Shown here in pieces: positions 1 through 11,239 of a stretch of DNA of 64,000 nucleotides; position 1 is the stretch's first letter; each line of letters begins with the position of its first letter. Location: the NCBI GenBank assembly GCA_014871385.1, contig CM026426.1:44626484-44690483 (forward strand), read 5' to 3'. A program made the translations under genes and the position numbers. Below the pieces are notes generated by a model, which searched no databases, was not told the DNA's origin, and saw only the letters and a list, made by a program, of their open reading frames with translations. This DNA comes from Ceratodon purpureus (Eukaryota; Streptophyta; Bryopsida; Pseudoditrichales; Ditrichaceae).

Positions 1-555
1 TAATTCCCCATCCATGGGAGTTTTCTGAAGGAACTCAGTAACCGAGTCATAATGAACCAAATCCATAATGAATGGAAGTAAGGCTGTACCGACGTCTGGT
101 ATGACGTTTCGCGGATTAGGTAGGTGCATTTCATCCTTCCAAGGAGTCGGGAAATAGCAGGAATGATTTCCATTCATTACATTCTTCCATTCACAGTCAT
201 CTACCATGAGAACTTTACCCGGTTTGCAAAACCTGCGAGTTTTTTTATCCATACAAAGTCGTTGCAGGAACTTCTAGAAGAATGGATAAGGCTTCTGTCG
301 AACACACTTGTCTTGACCATACACAAAAATTAACTGCGATCTAAGCTCCAGTGGAAGCAGATGCGCTAAGACAAGGTCCAAGCGGGATGGGGGCATACAT
401 GACCATATTCCGACATGGAAATCTTCAAGAAGCTTTCGAAAGAACGATCGAATTCCAGGACGGCAAATGACATTCCCTAAGTCCAGCAACTGCGGGCTGA
501 ATCCTTTATAATCCTCGAAGCACAGGATGCCATTAACCGAGAGAACTATCGCCTT
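1..555 (-). pseudogene. FCP1-like (HAD-family) phosphatase domain gene, C-terminal part, cut by window edge
   Basis: This resembles the FCP1/SCP (NLI-interacting-factor) branch of HAD phosphatases, which remove phosphate from protein serines. The exon opens at a good acceptor (AG at 557-556) and reads KAIVLSVNGILC, the place of the usual DLDGTL/DLNGVL nucleophile loop; here the first Asp is Ser, so catalysis is doubtful. RPGIRSFFRKLLEDFHVGIW and then KVLMVDDCEWKN (the VDDSP-type motif) follow in the order expected of the family. One in-frame TAG lies at 276-274, in a stretch otherwise continuous from 555 to base 1 and matching the KPFFLKDL region of the domain at 1060-1718. Upstream exons were not found, and the 3' end lies beyond the window. 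It is a diverged relative of the phosphatase domain that ends the next gene. Confidence 0.6.
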
Positions 556-605
556 CTGCACAGTTGAAATAAAAACATCAGGACATTTCTACATTTGAGA
601 CTAAA

Positions 606-675
606 CATCGGGGGATCTCCCGATGTTTGTAAATGACGAATTCGCTAACATAGTTCATCGAGGGATATCTCGATG
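606..675. repeat. Palindrome family A, pair of copies
   Basis: Two 20-base copies of the palindrome CATCGRGRGATCYCYCGATG lie at 606-625 and 656-675, 50 bases apart. The second has a GATATC-type centre. They lie just upstream of the minus-strand exon at 555. Confidence 0.9.
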
Positions 676-871
676 GCGCCTCCCAACGCCATGGCACACA
701 GAGGTGGTCAGACCATGTCTTGAAAGAGTATTACCACAGCAAAGCGATTTTAAAACAAAACAAATTCAAAGTTCCAGAACTCCATTGCGTTCAGGAAGAC
801 AAATGCAAATTTTCAGGAACTCGGTTAGTTTCATTCTGCTATCAAACATGAGGGAGCTACAGCTTCATTAC

Positions 872-1080
872 ATGGTCATGTGAGAGAATGTATGTGTTGA
901 CAATGAAGAACTCTGAATAAAATGAGTGTTCCATAATCCAAAGTCATTTGCACTAAACTACAATCTTCCCAAGATAGAATGGTCATGTGAGAGAATGTAA
1001 GTATTGACAATAAGGAACTGTGAATAAAATGAGTGTTCCAAAATCCAGAGTCATTTGTACTAAGCTACAGCGCTGCTCAA
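872..1080. repeat. 107-base direct tandem duplication
   Basis: Two copies with a 107-base offset start at 872 and 979 with ATGGTCATGTGAGAGAATG. Both continue through AATAAAATGAGTGTTCC to a CTAAACTAC/CTAAGCTAC end. The second copy runs up to and over the stop codon of the minus-strand gene ending at 1060, so the downstream copy duplicates that gene's 3' flank. Copies differ at scattered single bases. Confidence 0.85.
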
Positions 1081-1718
1081 TATCTTCAGTGCCAAGTCCG
1101 ACGACCGGTCCATGGGGAACTGACCAAACGGAAGCGGGGCCCGTTTCACATACTCTGCGACAGCTTCCCCTGAGCTGAATAGACCCTCCAGCCACGGTTT
1201 CAGTGTCATCGTAAGAAACCTATCACCACCATCCCCGGACCAGGTTGGGGGGTGGACAACGTTATGAGGGTCGTTGAGAAGGTTCTTCTGTGGACTATCA
1301 TCCACTAGTAGGACTTTCTCAACGGACTCCAATACCAGCAACTTAGCAAAGACACGGAGATCCTTTAGAAAGAACGGCTTGTCTGGTTTTGACGACTCCA
1401 CGTATGACGAACGTGTGCATTCGTTCTGGCTAAGAACCTGCACATCTGGCAGCTGTAAGGAGGTGCCCTGAAGAACAACAGGAAGAGTTTCAGGTATATT
1501 CCTAGGCGCGATGCTGGTCCAAAAGGCTACCGTTGCCTGAATATGAAGCCAGTTCAAGAATTCCTGGCATCGAGGTCTGATCATTATAGGGCGCTTTTTT
1601 CCCTTGACAAAAATCCCACGGTGAACGAGAACCCCGTTTAAGTCTAGTACAACCGAATACCTTCGACCGGGTACCTTTCCGATCACCTTTGCTGGAACGG
1701 AGGATGGGAGAGGGGGGC
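1060..1718 (-). other. Final exon of the giant gene: FCP1-like HAD phosphatase domain
   Basis: Listed separately because it could be mistaken for a stand-alone gene. The open frame contains YSVVLDLNGVLVHRG (nucleophile Asp kept; second Asp is Asn, as in a plant DLNG subgroup), VAFWTSIAPRNI, DKPFFLKDLRVF and VLLVDDSPQKN, the family's motifs in order. It ends with a TAG at 1062-1060. The previous short exon 2073-2004 ends in phase 1 (AAA G) and this exon supplies GC, giving an unbroken Gly codon. That supports fusion to the upstream ParB/methyltransferase-like exons. Confidence 0.75.
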
Positions 1719-4700
1719 CTGGAAAATGCAACAAAAAAAAGTCTCATCAGAATTCAGCATCGGGAGATCCCTCGATACAGATGTCCACTGTAAACATGTG
1801 TGATCAACATTCAGCATCGGGAGACCCCTCGATATAGATGTCCACTGAAAAAATGTCTCATCAGAATTCAGCATCGGGAGATCCCTCGATGCAGATGTTT
1901 AGTAAATTCCTCAAGCATCTACGGGAGACACTATACGTTCTACACATGTCCAATCTGAGGACATTAAAACTATCAGTCCTACAATTAGAGTTCGACTAGA
2001 TACCTTTCGCACTGTCGTCCGAATTCGGATCTTGGGCTTCCGATGAAATGCCAACCGTATTAGACATCGGAATCTGGTAAAGGTTTTTTTTCAAAGTTAT
2101 TAGTAAATGGGATTTCATCATTATAGTCCTTGTAAACGAACTCGTGAGCCTGTCTAACTGCTTCAAGATGCTTAGCCTTGCGAGAGGGTGGGGTGTAATT
2201 CCCTCGCTGGGATATGTGATCCCTTACCTGTTCGTCCAGACTAGCACGAACTCCTGCTGGAGTGCTTTTCCCCTTAGGCTCTCTCTCAGCACCGGTGCCT
2301 TTTCCCTTCCCCTTGACCCCCGTTCCGGTGCTAGGCCCAGACTTACCCTTGCCTCGTGTGGCCGGGGGGCCGGATGTTGTTCCCGACGAAAGTTCCGACG
2401 GAAGGGATCATTGCAAACGCTTCTCCAGCACAAGTGAGCGACATTCACAATCTGTGTCCTTAGATTTCTCCACCGCGACTAGATCTAGCTTGGTGGATAC
2501 CTCCGTCAGTGCGTTGTTTGGGAGCCCTTCATATAAATCCGAGTTTAGCTCCTCCACTTCCGCGTCGTTGTCTTTGACCTCGTCACATGCCTTTACATCG
2601 TCGCACACCGGGGCTTCCGCGTCGCACGACGTCTTCTCCAGGCTGAACGCATCTAAATCCTTCAGAGTGTCGTCAACAACATCTTCGTTCATGTCAGGAG
2701 CCACGAGGGGAGACTGATGGGTCTCCCCGGGAGATGTAATCCGTGGGAGAGGAGGCGGGGGGCTGGATGGGAGGAGAGGCGGGGGGCTGCAAGGGATCAC
2801 ATAAGGAGTGACGGACTGCGAACTGTAAAGACCGCACTCCTCAGCTACGGGGGGGTGATGGTTTGGATTTGGAGCAGTGCCTTCTGTCATCGGGATATCT
2901 CCCGATGGTGGGATGCACGGTTCATGCTGACTATCAGCTACTCCTCCCTCCGTCTCCTGCTCTTGAAGATGAGAAATCCTTTCCGGGTCCACAGCATCCT
3001 TATCCGTCCCCTCCGTATCCCTGTCAACTCCCGCGTCCTCCTCTCCTACTGGTGCGGATTCATTCATTCGCGGAACCGCAGCAAAGTTCTGGACATTAAA
3101 GTCCAAGTCATCCAGCCCGTCAGCACCCTCTCCCACGTCTTCTGCACCACCTTCAGGTTCCGTAGTCTCAGTCTGGTGATCCACCGGTAATGTCCTCATA
3201 TCCAGCAGCGACCGAGCTATGTCCTTCGTGTTTCCCGACACGGTGGCAAGATCGCTTCGTGGCGTCAAGGACTCCTCGACGTGAGAATCGTCAACGGTGT
3301 GATCCCTCGACGCAGCTCCACCATAAACGCGCGCGGAGTTCAGCAGTCCCTGCAATATGAGCGCAGGTCACCATTAGCGGTAAGAAATGCTGCAGTGGAG
3401 TAGAAATTGGGTTCGAGTATATGGTACAGGAATACTACAATGCCTTGGAAGTTAACCCGAGGTGCAGTGCTAAGCAAATAAAAGAGAGGTGCCTTGCTCA
3501 CAAGAGTAGGGAATTTAGTCGTGAGGGGGATGTTACATGGAATGAAATAATTGGTTAAGAGAGGAATAGCGTTTTTCAAAAATTAAAATTCTTCATTTTC
3601 CATAATGGTATGCAATTTATGATACTTACAGAATGGTACAGTTTCTTACAGAACCCCTATACGAGGATAGTGATCATGCTAGATTTCGCCACTCGATATA
3701 ACAACATGGAATCCCAAATTAGATAAGCCTGCCTAAGGTCGAAAACCTACCGAGGTGCAAGCCGTCTCCTCGTCGTCAGAGTTGGATTCGGAATCATCAG
3801 GCGGCGATTGCCCGCGGGCATCTTCATCAGCAGCCACACCATCTTCATTATCACCCTCTCCACCGCCTGCCTCATCATCACCATCGTCACCACCATCATT
3901 GTTTACCAATTTATCTGGGTCAACTGCGTCCTTGTAAAGTATGTCCCATATCTGCTTCGACGTCTTCTTCGTGTGTTCCTCATCATCGTCACAGAAGACA
4001 ACTTCGAGGACCATGGCTTCGTTTTCCTGTAGACATGCAGGCGATATGAACATGTATAAAATGCGAACAGCAGACTGTAACCAAATGTCACGTTCAATTT
4101 CATTGCGTAAGGGTTCAGAAGTGCCGTTAAATGTGGACAGAAGTGCATGATTTATCGGGGGATCCCTCGATGATTTGAGAACCCCTTAAGCCTAGACTTT
4201 TAAGACGTTATCCGTCCATCGAGGGATCCCCCGATAAATCTTGTATCCGTGAGGACATATCCGGAAACACTGAGGCTGAGAACAGAGAAGGACTTCTGAC
4301 TTAGATTCTATATACGTGAGTGAACGAGTGCATATATCGCGAGTACTATAAGTGGAGGACATCTGCATAATAAGCCTCAAGAACAACAGCCTATTTGCAC
4401 AAGTATGAAATAAAGTGGAAGCATTCGAGTCAGTGAAAGAGAAATTTCTAATATGACTTCAGCATTCGAAGGGTGCAGACAGAGTACTTACAAGTCCAAG
4501 GAGGGTGAAGTGAGCCCCGCTGTTGACGTTTACGAGTACCATGTTATCTTTAATGTGCTACTGAAAGATAGTAGAAAGGGCGGCCAGCTCAATCGTTGGT
4601 CGACCAGGTCGTTTCCATTGCTGGATGGTTTCAGTAATGTCCTTGGCGAGGTACACTGCGTCGAATGGCCTCTTCCCCGGAAAGAAATCCCCGAAGCATT

Positions 4701-7700
4701 CCTTCATAGACTGCGTTGGCGAATAAGCGAAGCAGAAAATCATGTACACAACATACGAAGAACCGAGCTCCGGCTCGGGAAATCCGTCCTCGCGGGAAGG
4801 GACATAGTGGATGACATGCCAGTTCCACAACCTCCTCTTTGCTGTCCTCGTGCGCGTTTCGATGTGCAGTAGTGTCGCATGGAATCCCGCCGCATCTGTG
4901 AAGACAACTGCTCCTGAGCGAACAAAGACCTGCGTGCTGTTAAGTTCCTACCCTACTAGAGGATTGAATATCCGAGACAGGACGTTCTCGCCAAGCACCT
5001 GAGCTTTCACTGGCATGTCAGCGATCGCATCAAACAGGAAGTACATGAATATGTGTGGTTTTCCCCCTCCTCTCCAACTATACACTTCTTCACTTCGTAA
5101 AATAACAGAAATCTCGGGCCTACTCCGGTCCGTAAGCACGCACTTGTACTTCTGATTCAACCCCCGCTGGATGTGCGATAAGTGACTTGCTTGCTCTTGT
5201 ACCATGTTGTGTGCGTCCCACATCACCTTAACAAAGTCAGGCACGTCCGCAGGATCAGATGTCTTGTTGAGGTTCCTGTTTCGGTCGTCCAGCCACTTCT
5301 TCCCTGCAGCCGTTGCATACGCCTTATCTAGCCAGCTCTCCAGCTCCGCGCGACCGATGTCTCTCGAATCGGCTAACTCCTCCCATTCCGCAGCAGAATA
5401 CATTACGTAGGTGCTCTTACGGCTTGGAAGCTCAAAACCCATATAGTAGTTCATCAACTCGTTCTTCATACATCTGATCAGTCTTTCCCTATTCCCTGCT
5501 GTTTGAAGGGACGGTAATCTCGCCACTTTATTACCTTTGGTCGCCTCCGATCCCTTCACAGATATTTGTTTCTTCTCCACAAGGTCAGCAAGGTGATGGA
5601 TATCCTCTGAGCGCAGGCCGTATAGTGGTTTTAAATCGTTCTGGACAAAGGGCTTCCGCTTGAGGTCATAGTTCGTCTGCACATTCCTTTGCGCATCTGG
5701 CAGCTTCCCCTTCATGTACTGTTTCTCAATCTCCACCCATCGGTCAACGGCCGTATCGTCTTCAAGAAACAGTAGCGGTATCTTGCAGTCCCTTAGCTCT
5801 GATTCCTTCACGTTTGTGAAGATCGATGCGAGAGCTTGAGTGAATTGCTGCGTACCACACGTTGGGAGAGGGGTTAGTAGCGCTCTCTGACAAAGGAAGT
5901 TGCCATCGGGGGATTGCCCGATGATGGGAAGTACGAGGAATACTCTAAGAGGCCATATACATTTCTACAACTCGGATCATCGGGGGATCTTCCGATGACT
6001 TTGATACATATATACAGATATACAACTCGGATCATCGGGGGATCTCTCGATGAGGGGGGGAATAAAGACTTACCAGAAACTCTATAGGGTGCCGCCGTCC
6101 CTGTAAAGCTGGCATCGGGCACTTCAACTCTTTCCACTTGATTCTGGCATGGAGCACCTGCATCATGAATGTGTGCTCCTTCTGTGGGCCGGCCATATCC
6201 TGGTTCAGGACACGTGAGAGGAGCATGAGCTTGATGTGCTCAGGCTTGGGCGCCCACACTGGGATGATTGAGAACTTAGACGCCTTGTCTTTGTCAGCCC
6301 CAGCAATTTCCCCACTCTCGACGAGATCCCGGTAACACCGAACCGTATGCTGGCCCCCAATGATGAAGAAGTTCGTGGAGCTTCTGATCTGATTCTTCTC
6401 CGGAGGTGTATTGAAAAACTGTACTTTTTTATCTGGTCCATAAGGTCCCTTCTTCAGTGGAAGTACAGTGATTTCTCTATCTGTTCCACTGTACCTCGGA
6501 GCGATGCGCGCCTGGTTCGTCAAGGCTTTTAGCCTGTCCGGAACAAGTCCTCGGTAGACGATTGAACCTGGAGGGGCCCTGTGCAGCTTTGAGAAATGCA
6601 CAGTTATTGGCGCATAGTTCTCATCCTTGAGCCTCTCGTGGCCCCACTTGTACAATGGTTCAAACGCCTCGTTGTACAGGATCTTCATCTCCGTCTGCTT
6701 GGTCTTGTCCAGCTTCTCAATATCCGAAGCTGACATTATCACACACTGCTGGAGAGTGAGCTTGTCATCACCCTTCCCCTTCTTGCCCTTCCCTGTGTCC
6801 GGCACCGCAGTTTCCCCGTCATTGATCAAGGAAGATTTACGTTTTGTGCCCCGCGTCTTGGTAGGAGTAGACGCAGTCGGAGTCTGCGATGGAACAGGAG
6901 CAGCAGCTGCAACCTCACTTCGCGCCTCGTCAATTAGGTTCCACTGATTTTCAATTTGTGCCGGAGTCCACTTCGCCTTATCCTCCGGCAGGTACATGAA
7001 CCCCTTGGCAGTGAGGGATGCACACTGATTCAGACTGAGCTTGCCGAGGTCGAGGATTAGTCCATAAGTTACAGTCCGATCGGACTTCGGCATCTTCTCC
7101 TCCACCACCATGATAGCTGTCTCCGCATCAAGGCCTTTCAGTTTGAGCACGTTTAATCCAATCGGAGAATGGATCCGCGAATCACAGGTGAGGTGGGGGA
7201 CAATGACGGCCATGCCTCCTGCCGTATCCTTCCACGACATCGCCCATGCGGTGACGTTCTTATCGCAGCGGTAAACTGCGCAGGGATTTGATTCTCCGAC
7301 GTGATTGTAGCCATGGATCCAGTGATCGACAAAGGGGAACAGCTTCACGGGCTTGTGGTCCAATGGTGGTTCCATTATTTGTTCATTCCTGCAGAACAGA
7401 CATACATCACTGTTGGTCAAATCCCTGCTCCAAATCAGTTAACACTTATAAAAATTGGATCATCGGGGGATCTCTCGATGACTTCGATTCATACACACGC
7501 GTAGGGGGCTATGCGCATTACGTAGGGGACAACAACTATCTTACAGTACCATTGAAAAAATCAGACGCACGAAAGGGCACTGAGGTCATCGGGAGATCCC
7601 CCGATGTTCTGCCATACCTACAGGATGGGAAGGGATACCAACACATCGAGGGATCCCCCGATGGACCAACGATATGACACCTAAGCAAAATAGCACTGTC

Positions 7701-8334
7701 CATACAGTTCATTGTCCACGGTGAGGTTACCTGGTTAGAAGTTTATGTTTTATTAATATGGTTTCTAGTGAGTGGGTCATCGAGAGATCCCTCGATGTTC
7801 TGCCATACCCACAGGATGGGAAGGGGATTTGAAGACATCGAGGGATCCCCCGATGGACCAAGGACATGTGCATAGTGGTCATCGGGAGATCCCCCGATGG
7901 CTTGCCGTTCCCACAGAATGGTAAGGGGATACTGACGCATCAATGGTAATTTCAAGTGAAAAAGGTCATCGCGAGATCCCCCGATGGCATGCCGTTCCGA
8001 AAGAATGGAAAGGGATACTGACGCATCGAGAGATCCCCCGATGGACCAAGGACATTTTTATTGCATCAACGGATATCACTGAAGTTTGTTACACTGTCCG
8101 TACAGTGTATTGTGTTGGAAGAGGTTCTCTGTTCCGTACAGTTTATGTTCAAACCTTAGGGTTTACAGTAAATAAGAGCTGGAGCTGTGTTTATAAGCCG
8201 GACTGGGACGTAGGCATTTCGAGATGTGATAAAGGAAAAATGTCACTAAGCACAGAATTTGAGATTAAGAAAAAAACTTACGGGTCCTCCCAGATTCTTG
8301 CGGTCCCTGGCCCTCTGGATGAACTCCTTGCCAT
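1060..8334 (-). CDS. Giant seven-exon gene: Cys-rich + ParB/Srx-like + amino-methyltransferase-like + acidic linker + FCP1-like phosphatase (three in-frame stops)
   Basis: Exons read on the minus strand: 8334-8282, 7424-6074, 5847-4492, 4026-3751, 3349-2228, 2073-2004, 1718-1060. All use GT-AG ends and agree in phase; the total is 4,887 nt (1,628 codons plus TAG). The start is the ATG at 8334 (MARSSSRGPGTARIW). Domains: CLFC and other Cys near residues 25-100; ParB/Srx-like region about 290-450 with FFIIGGQHTVRCYRDL; beta-class methyltransferase-like region from about 740 (FDAIADMPV) through RSGAVVFTDAAGF and LWNWHVIHYVP to a motif X/I-like LVNVNSGAHFTLLGL with VVFCDDDEEH in the next exon; acidic and proline-rich linker about 930-1400; FCP1-like domain with nucleophile loop VVLDLNGVLV (D1435). 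In-frame stops: TAG 4950-4948, TAG 4560-4558, TGA 2410-2408. The methylase motifs are degenerate, so a catalytic role is unproven. The introns carry palindrome family A. Confidence 0.65.
1758..1891. repeat. Palindrome family A, three tandem 57-base units
   Basis: Copies at 1758-1777, 1815-1834 and 1872-1891, exactly 57 bases apart, each preceded by ATTCAG and followed by an AGATGT-type tail. They lie in the intron (1719-2003) of the giant minus-strand gene, beside the acceptor of its last exon. Confidence 0.9.
2888..2907. repeat. Palindrome family A copy inside a coding exon
   Basis: CATCGGGATATCTCCCGATG lies inside exon 3349-2228 of the giant gene. On the coding strand it is read in frame as part of IPPSGDIPMTEG, in the low-complexity linker. 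Confidence 0.8.
4153..4236. repeat. Palindrome family A, inverted pair
   Basis: Copies at 4153-4172 (TATCGGGGGATCCCTCGATG) and 4217-4236 (its mirror form, with TTTATCGG outside on both flanks) lie in the 4027-4491 intron. The two copies and their outer flanks are inverted relative to each other with about 44 bases between, so the whole is a larger inverted repeat. Confidence 0.9.
5904..6052. repeat. Palindrome family A, three copies in one intron
   Basis: Copies at 5904-5923, 5978-5997 and 6033-6052 fill most of the intron 5848-6073 of the giant gene. The last two are each preceded by ACAACTCGGAT, so a 55-base unit has duplicated. Confidence 0.9.
7461..8043. repeat. Palindrome family A cluster with a duplicated paired-palindrome unit
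   Basis: Eight copies: 7461, 7587, 7643, 7778, 7836, 7880, 7967 and 8024. Four units share a palindrome, a spacer of about 36 bases with the theme TGCCATACC-ACAGGATGGGAAGGG, and a second palindrome followed by GATGGACCA. In the third unit the second palindrome has decayed to ATCAATGG. All lie in the first intron (7425-8281) of the giant gene. Confidence 0.9.
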
Positions 8335-8339
8335 AGCTG

Positions 8340-10470
8340 CCTGCAAACTCTGCACGGCGATGGCACGATGCACAGGAAATTGCAAACAAAAAATGAGAAT
8401 GAGAAATAAAAGAACAGTTTAGAGGAGCAAACACTGTGACGAATTTTATGTTCACCTCCCTCTACTCGTTCTGACCATGCAAGTAACCATACCAACGCAT
8501 ACGAAAATAACAATTATGCAAGAGATTGGCAAGTGCAAACACAAAAGAGGAGACACAAACCCAATTGACCAAGGAATGTGCGCAAGAAATACCTGCGAGT
8601 GCAGTCGCAGGTGGAAAACCCCCGATCCGCTGCTTCGTCTTCCTTCTCAAATCCTGCTCCGACGATCCGATTTCCTTATCCGCCCCCCGATTCCAAAAGC
8701 TCCGCCTCGATCGAGAGAGAATGCCACTCCCAAACACCTCCCAAATGCCGAAAAAAACACCTCTCACTCGCCTCTCAAACACCTCTCAATCGCCCTAAAT
8801 CGAGAGGAAAAGAATTACTCGCCCTAAACAATAGAACCAGCTCTCAATCGCCCTAATCCTCCCTCGCAAATCGACACACGGAAGCGAATTTCCACGACAA
8901 CCTAAGCCCCTCGACAGAGAATGTTGTGGACCGCGAAGCGAACAGACGCGGGAGAGGAGCGACCTACAGGAAGGTGGCGCGAAAGCGAGGTAGAGCGGAA
9001 AAACACTCGAGCGACGCCGTCTTTGCACTGTACAGTGAAGAACTTAGTACCATATTAAAAAAGAAAACGGGTTAGCACGTTCTTGGAGGAGAACGACGTA
9101 CATTAAAGGGCACCAATCTCTGGCTCATGAGTGCATGCAGTCAATTGAAGTGACCCCTTGATATTAATTGGAAATTAATGAACGATGGGAAATGAACAAA
9201 GAAAATAAAAAATTAAATTGGATATTCAGAATAACGAAAAAATATATATAAAATAGAATGAAGTGAGTTAAAAGAGTTTAATGGGATTACTTTTAAAAGT
9301 AAGTGAGAATTAAAAATTAAAAAAAATTAAAAAAACTAAAAATAAAAAATAAGAAATCAAATATAAAAGAGAACCGAATGAAATATAAACGAGAAGGAAT
9401 TACATTCAATAAGAATTAAAAGAAAACTCATAATAGGAAATAATGATATCACGGGCATAAAAGAAAACGCACATTGAAAAATAAAAGATAAATAAATGAT
9501 AGATAAAAGAGAAGCGAATGAAAAATTAAAGAGAAGGGAATGCAAATGGTGGAAAAGAGAATGCCATGTTAAAAGAGACGGCAATTAACTTAAAAAAGAA
9601 AAATGAAATTAAAAACAACTAATATGGAGTACGCCTTTCGAGATTTCAGGAATTAGATAGATCCTCAAGAGATTTATGTCACATACTAGAAGATGCAATA
9701 ATAGATACTCCCAGATAAATAAACCTGAAGCTCGAAGAACCTATATGGAGTTCCCCTTATAGGTTGTCCTACCGTCATCCACATGGTACCGCGCATGGAT
9801 TATAACTCTAACATTCTCAAAAAACCACCATTAACTTTTTATATATATATAATTTTCATTTGAATACCTTAAATAGTGGCAACCACTATTGATTTATTGC
9901 AAGATATAAATCATCCTCACGTTTTCATACTTGATAAATCAGACTCATAGTAGATCCAACAACAGTCATTATGAAATCATTATTTTTAAAAAGAAAATGG
10001 TGCAAGTCATTTTTCTTTGAAATTAGTTTCACGCGAACTGTTAAGTCATTCATTTTACCCTTATATTATCTTCTTAGAATTTCCCGTCATAAATAAGAGT
10101 ACCATGTTATCAGAAAACTTCCCGTTATAAATTAAAATCAATGATAACAAAGGTTAGGTGATATAAAGATACCTTAATTACAATATAGCATTTTTATACA
10201 ACGTTACTTCGACGCTTTTTAAAGAAAATACTTACATGTGTGACTTAATTACATAAACCATTCACATCATAATTGAGATTGAATTCAATTTTGACTTTGT
10301 GATGCACCATATTTAAAATACCAACACACTAAATCCCTAGAAATTACTTGAAAGAGGCATGATTAAAAATTCACGTTTTAAAGAGTCACGTTTTGCAGAG
10401 TCACTCATTTTCAGAACGTGAAAGGTCACAGGAATGAATATAAAAAAGTAATGAATATAAAAATAAAAAT
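8340..10470. other. Upstream flank and AT-rich spacer without a supported gene
   Basis: The 8.34-9.05 kb part is the probable 5' flank of the minus-strand giant gene. It ends in a GC-richer stretch (8.88-9.02 kb) with a perfect CACTGTACAGTG at 9027-9038. From 9.06 to 10.47 kb the sequence is strongly AT-rich, with A-tracts and no reading frame showing protein character. Confidence 0.6.
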
Positions 10471-10474
10471 AAAA

Positions 10475-11125
10475 ACATTTGAATGGTGTGTAAATTCATA
10501 ATGGGGACATTTGGTGATGCTTGTCATTTACTTCAGGACACCATAAATTAAATTGACCCTTACGAGATTTATGTGATTTCAAAAAAAAAAAAAAAAAACA
10601 TTTGAATGGTGTGTAAATGCAAAATGGGGGCATTTGGTGATGCTTGTCATTTACTTCAAGACACCATAAATTAAATTGACCCTTACGAGATTTATGTGAC
10701 TTCAAAAAAAAAAAAAAAAAAACATTTAAATGGTGTGTAAATGCAAAATGGGGGCAAATTTTGGTGATGCTTGTCATTTACTTCAAGACACCATAAATTA
10801 AATTGACCCTTACGAGATTTATGTGACTTCAAAAAAAAAAAAAAAAAACATTTAAATGGTGTGTAAATGCAAAATCGGGGCATAATTTGGTGATTCTTGT
10901 CATTTACTTTAAGACACCATAAATTAAATTGACCCTTACGAGATTAATGGAGTTTCCACAAAAAAAAAGAAAAAACATTTGAATGGTGTGTAAGTGCAAA
11001 ATGGGGGCATTTGGTGATGCTTGTCATTTACTTCAAGACACCATAAATTAAATTGACCCTTACGAGATTTTTGTGATTTCAGAAAAAAAAAAAAAAAAAA
11101 CGTTTGAATGGTGTGTATATTAGAT
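10475..11125. repeat. About 122-base tandem array separated by poly-A tracts
   Basis: At least five units start with CATTTGAATGGTGTGTAA or a close variant, near 10478, 10599, 10722, 10847, 10976 and a partial one at 11101. Each unit holds TTGGTGATGCTTGTCATTTA, then ACACCATAAATTAAATTGA, and ends in an A-tract of about 10-20. The shared ORF readings are translations of the repeat. The A-tails suggest tandem amplification of an A-tailed sequence, but no SINE promoter boxes were recognised. Confidence 0.9.
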
Positions 11126-11172
11126 AGTCCCTCCAAAGTTTTATGTGAGCTTGAAAATTCTAAAATAGATAA

Positions 11173-11235
11173 ACCCTAAACCCTAAACCGTAACCCTTAA
11201 ACCCTGAACCCTGAAACCCTGAACCCTGAACCTTC
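11173..11235. repeat. Interstitial plant-type telomere-like repeats
   Basis: Degenerate copies of AAACCCT (AAACCCTAAACCCTAAACCG, then AACCCTGAACCCTG forms) run for about 60 bases. This is the complement of the plant telomere unit TTTAGGG. The stretch is internal and decayed, not a chromosome end. Confidence 0.8.
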
Positions 11236-11239
11236 CAGC

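Noticed and set aside
10496-11136. Phe-rich repeated ORFs on the minus strand
   Set aside because: They follow the 122-base tandem array and its A-tracts.
11173-11235. Chromosome end
   Set aside because: The telomere-like repeats are few, degenerate and flanked by ordinary sequence on both sides.
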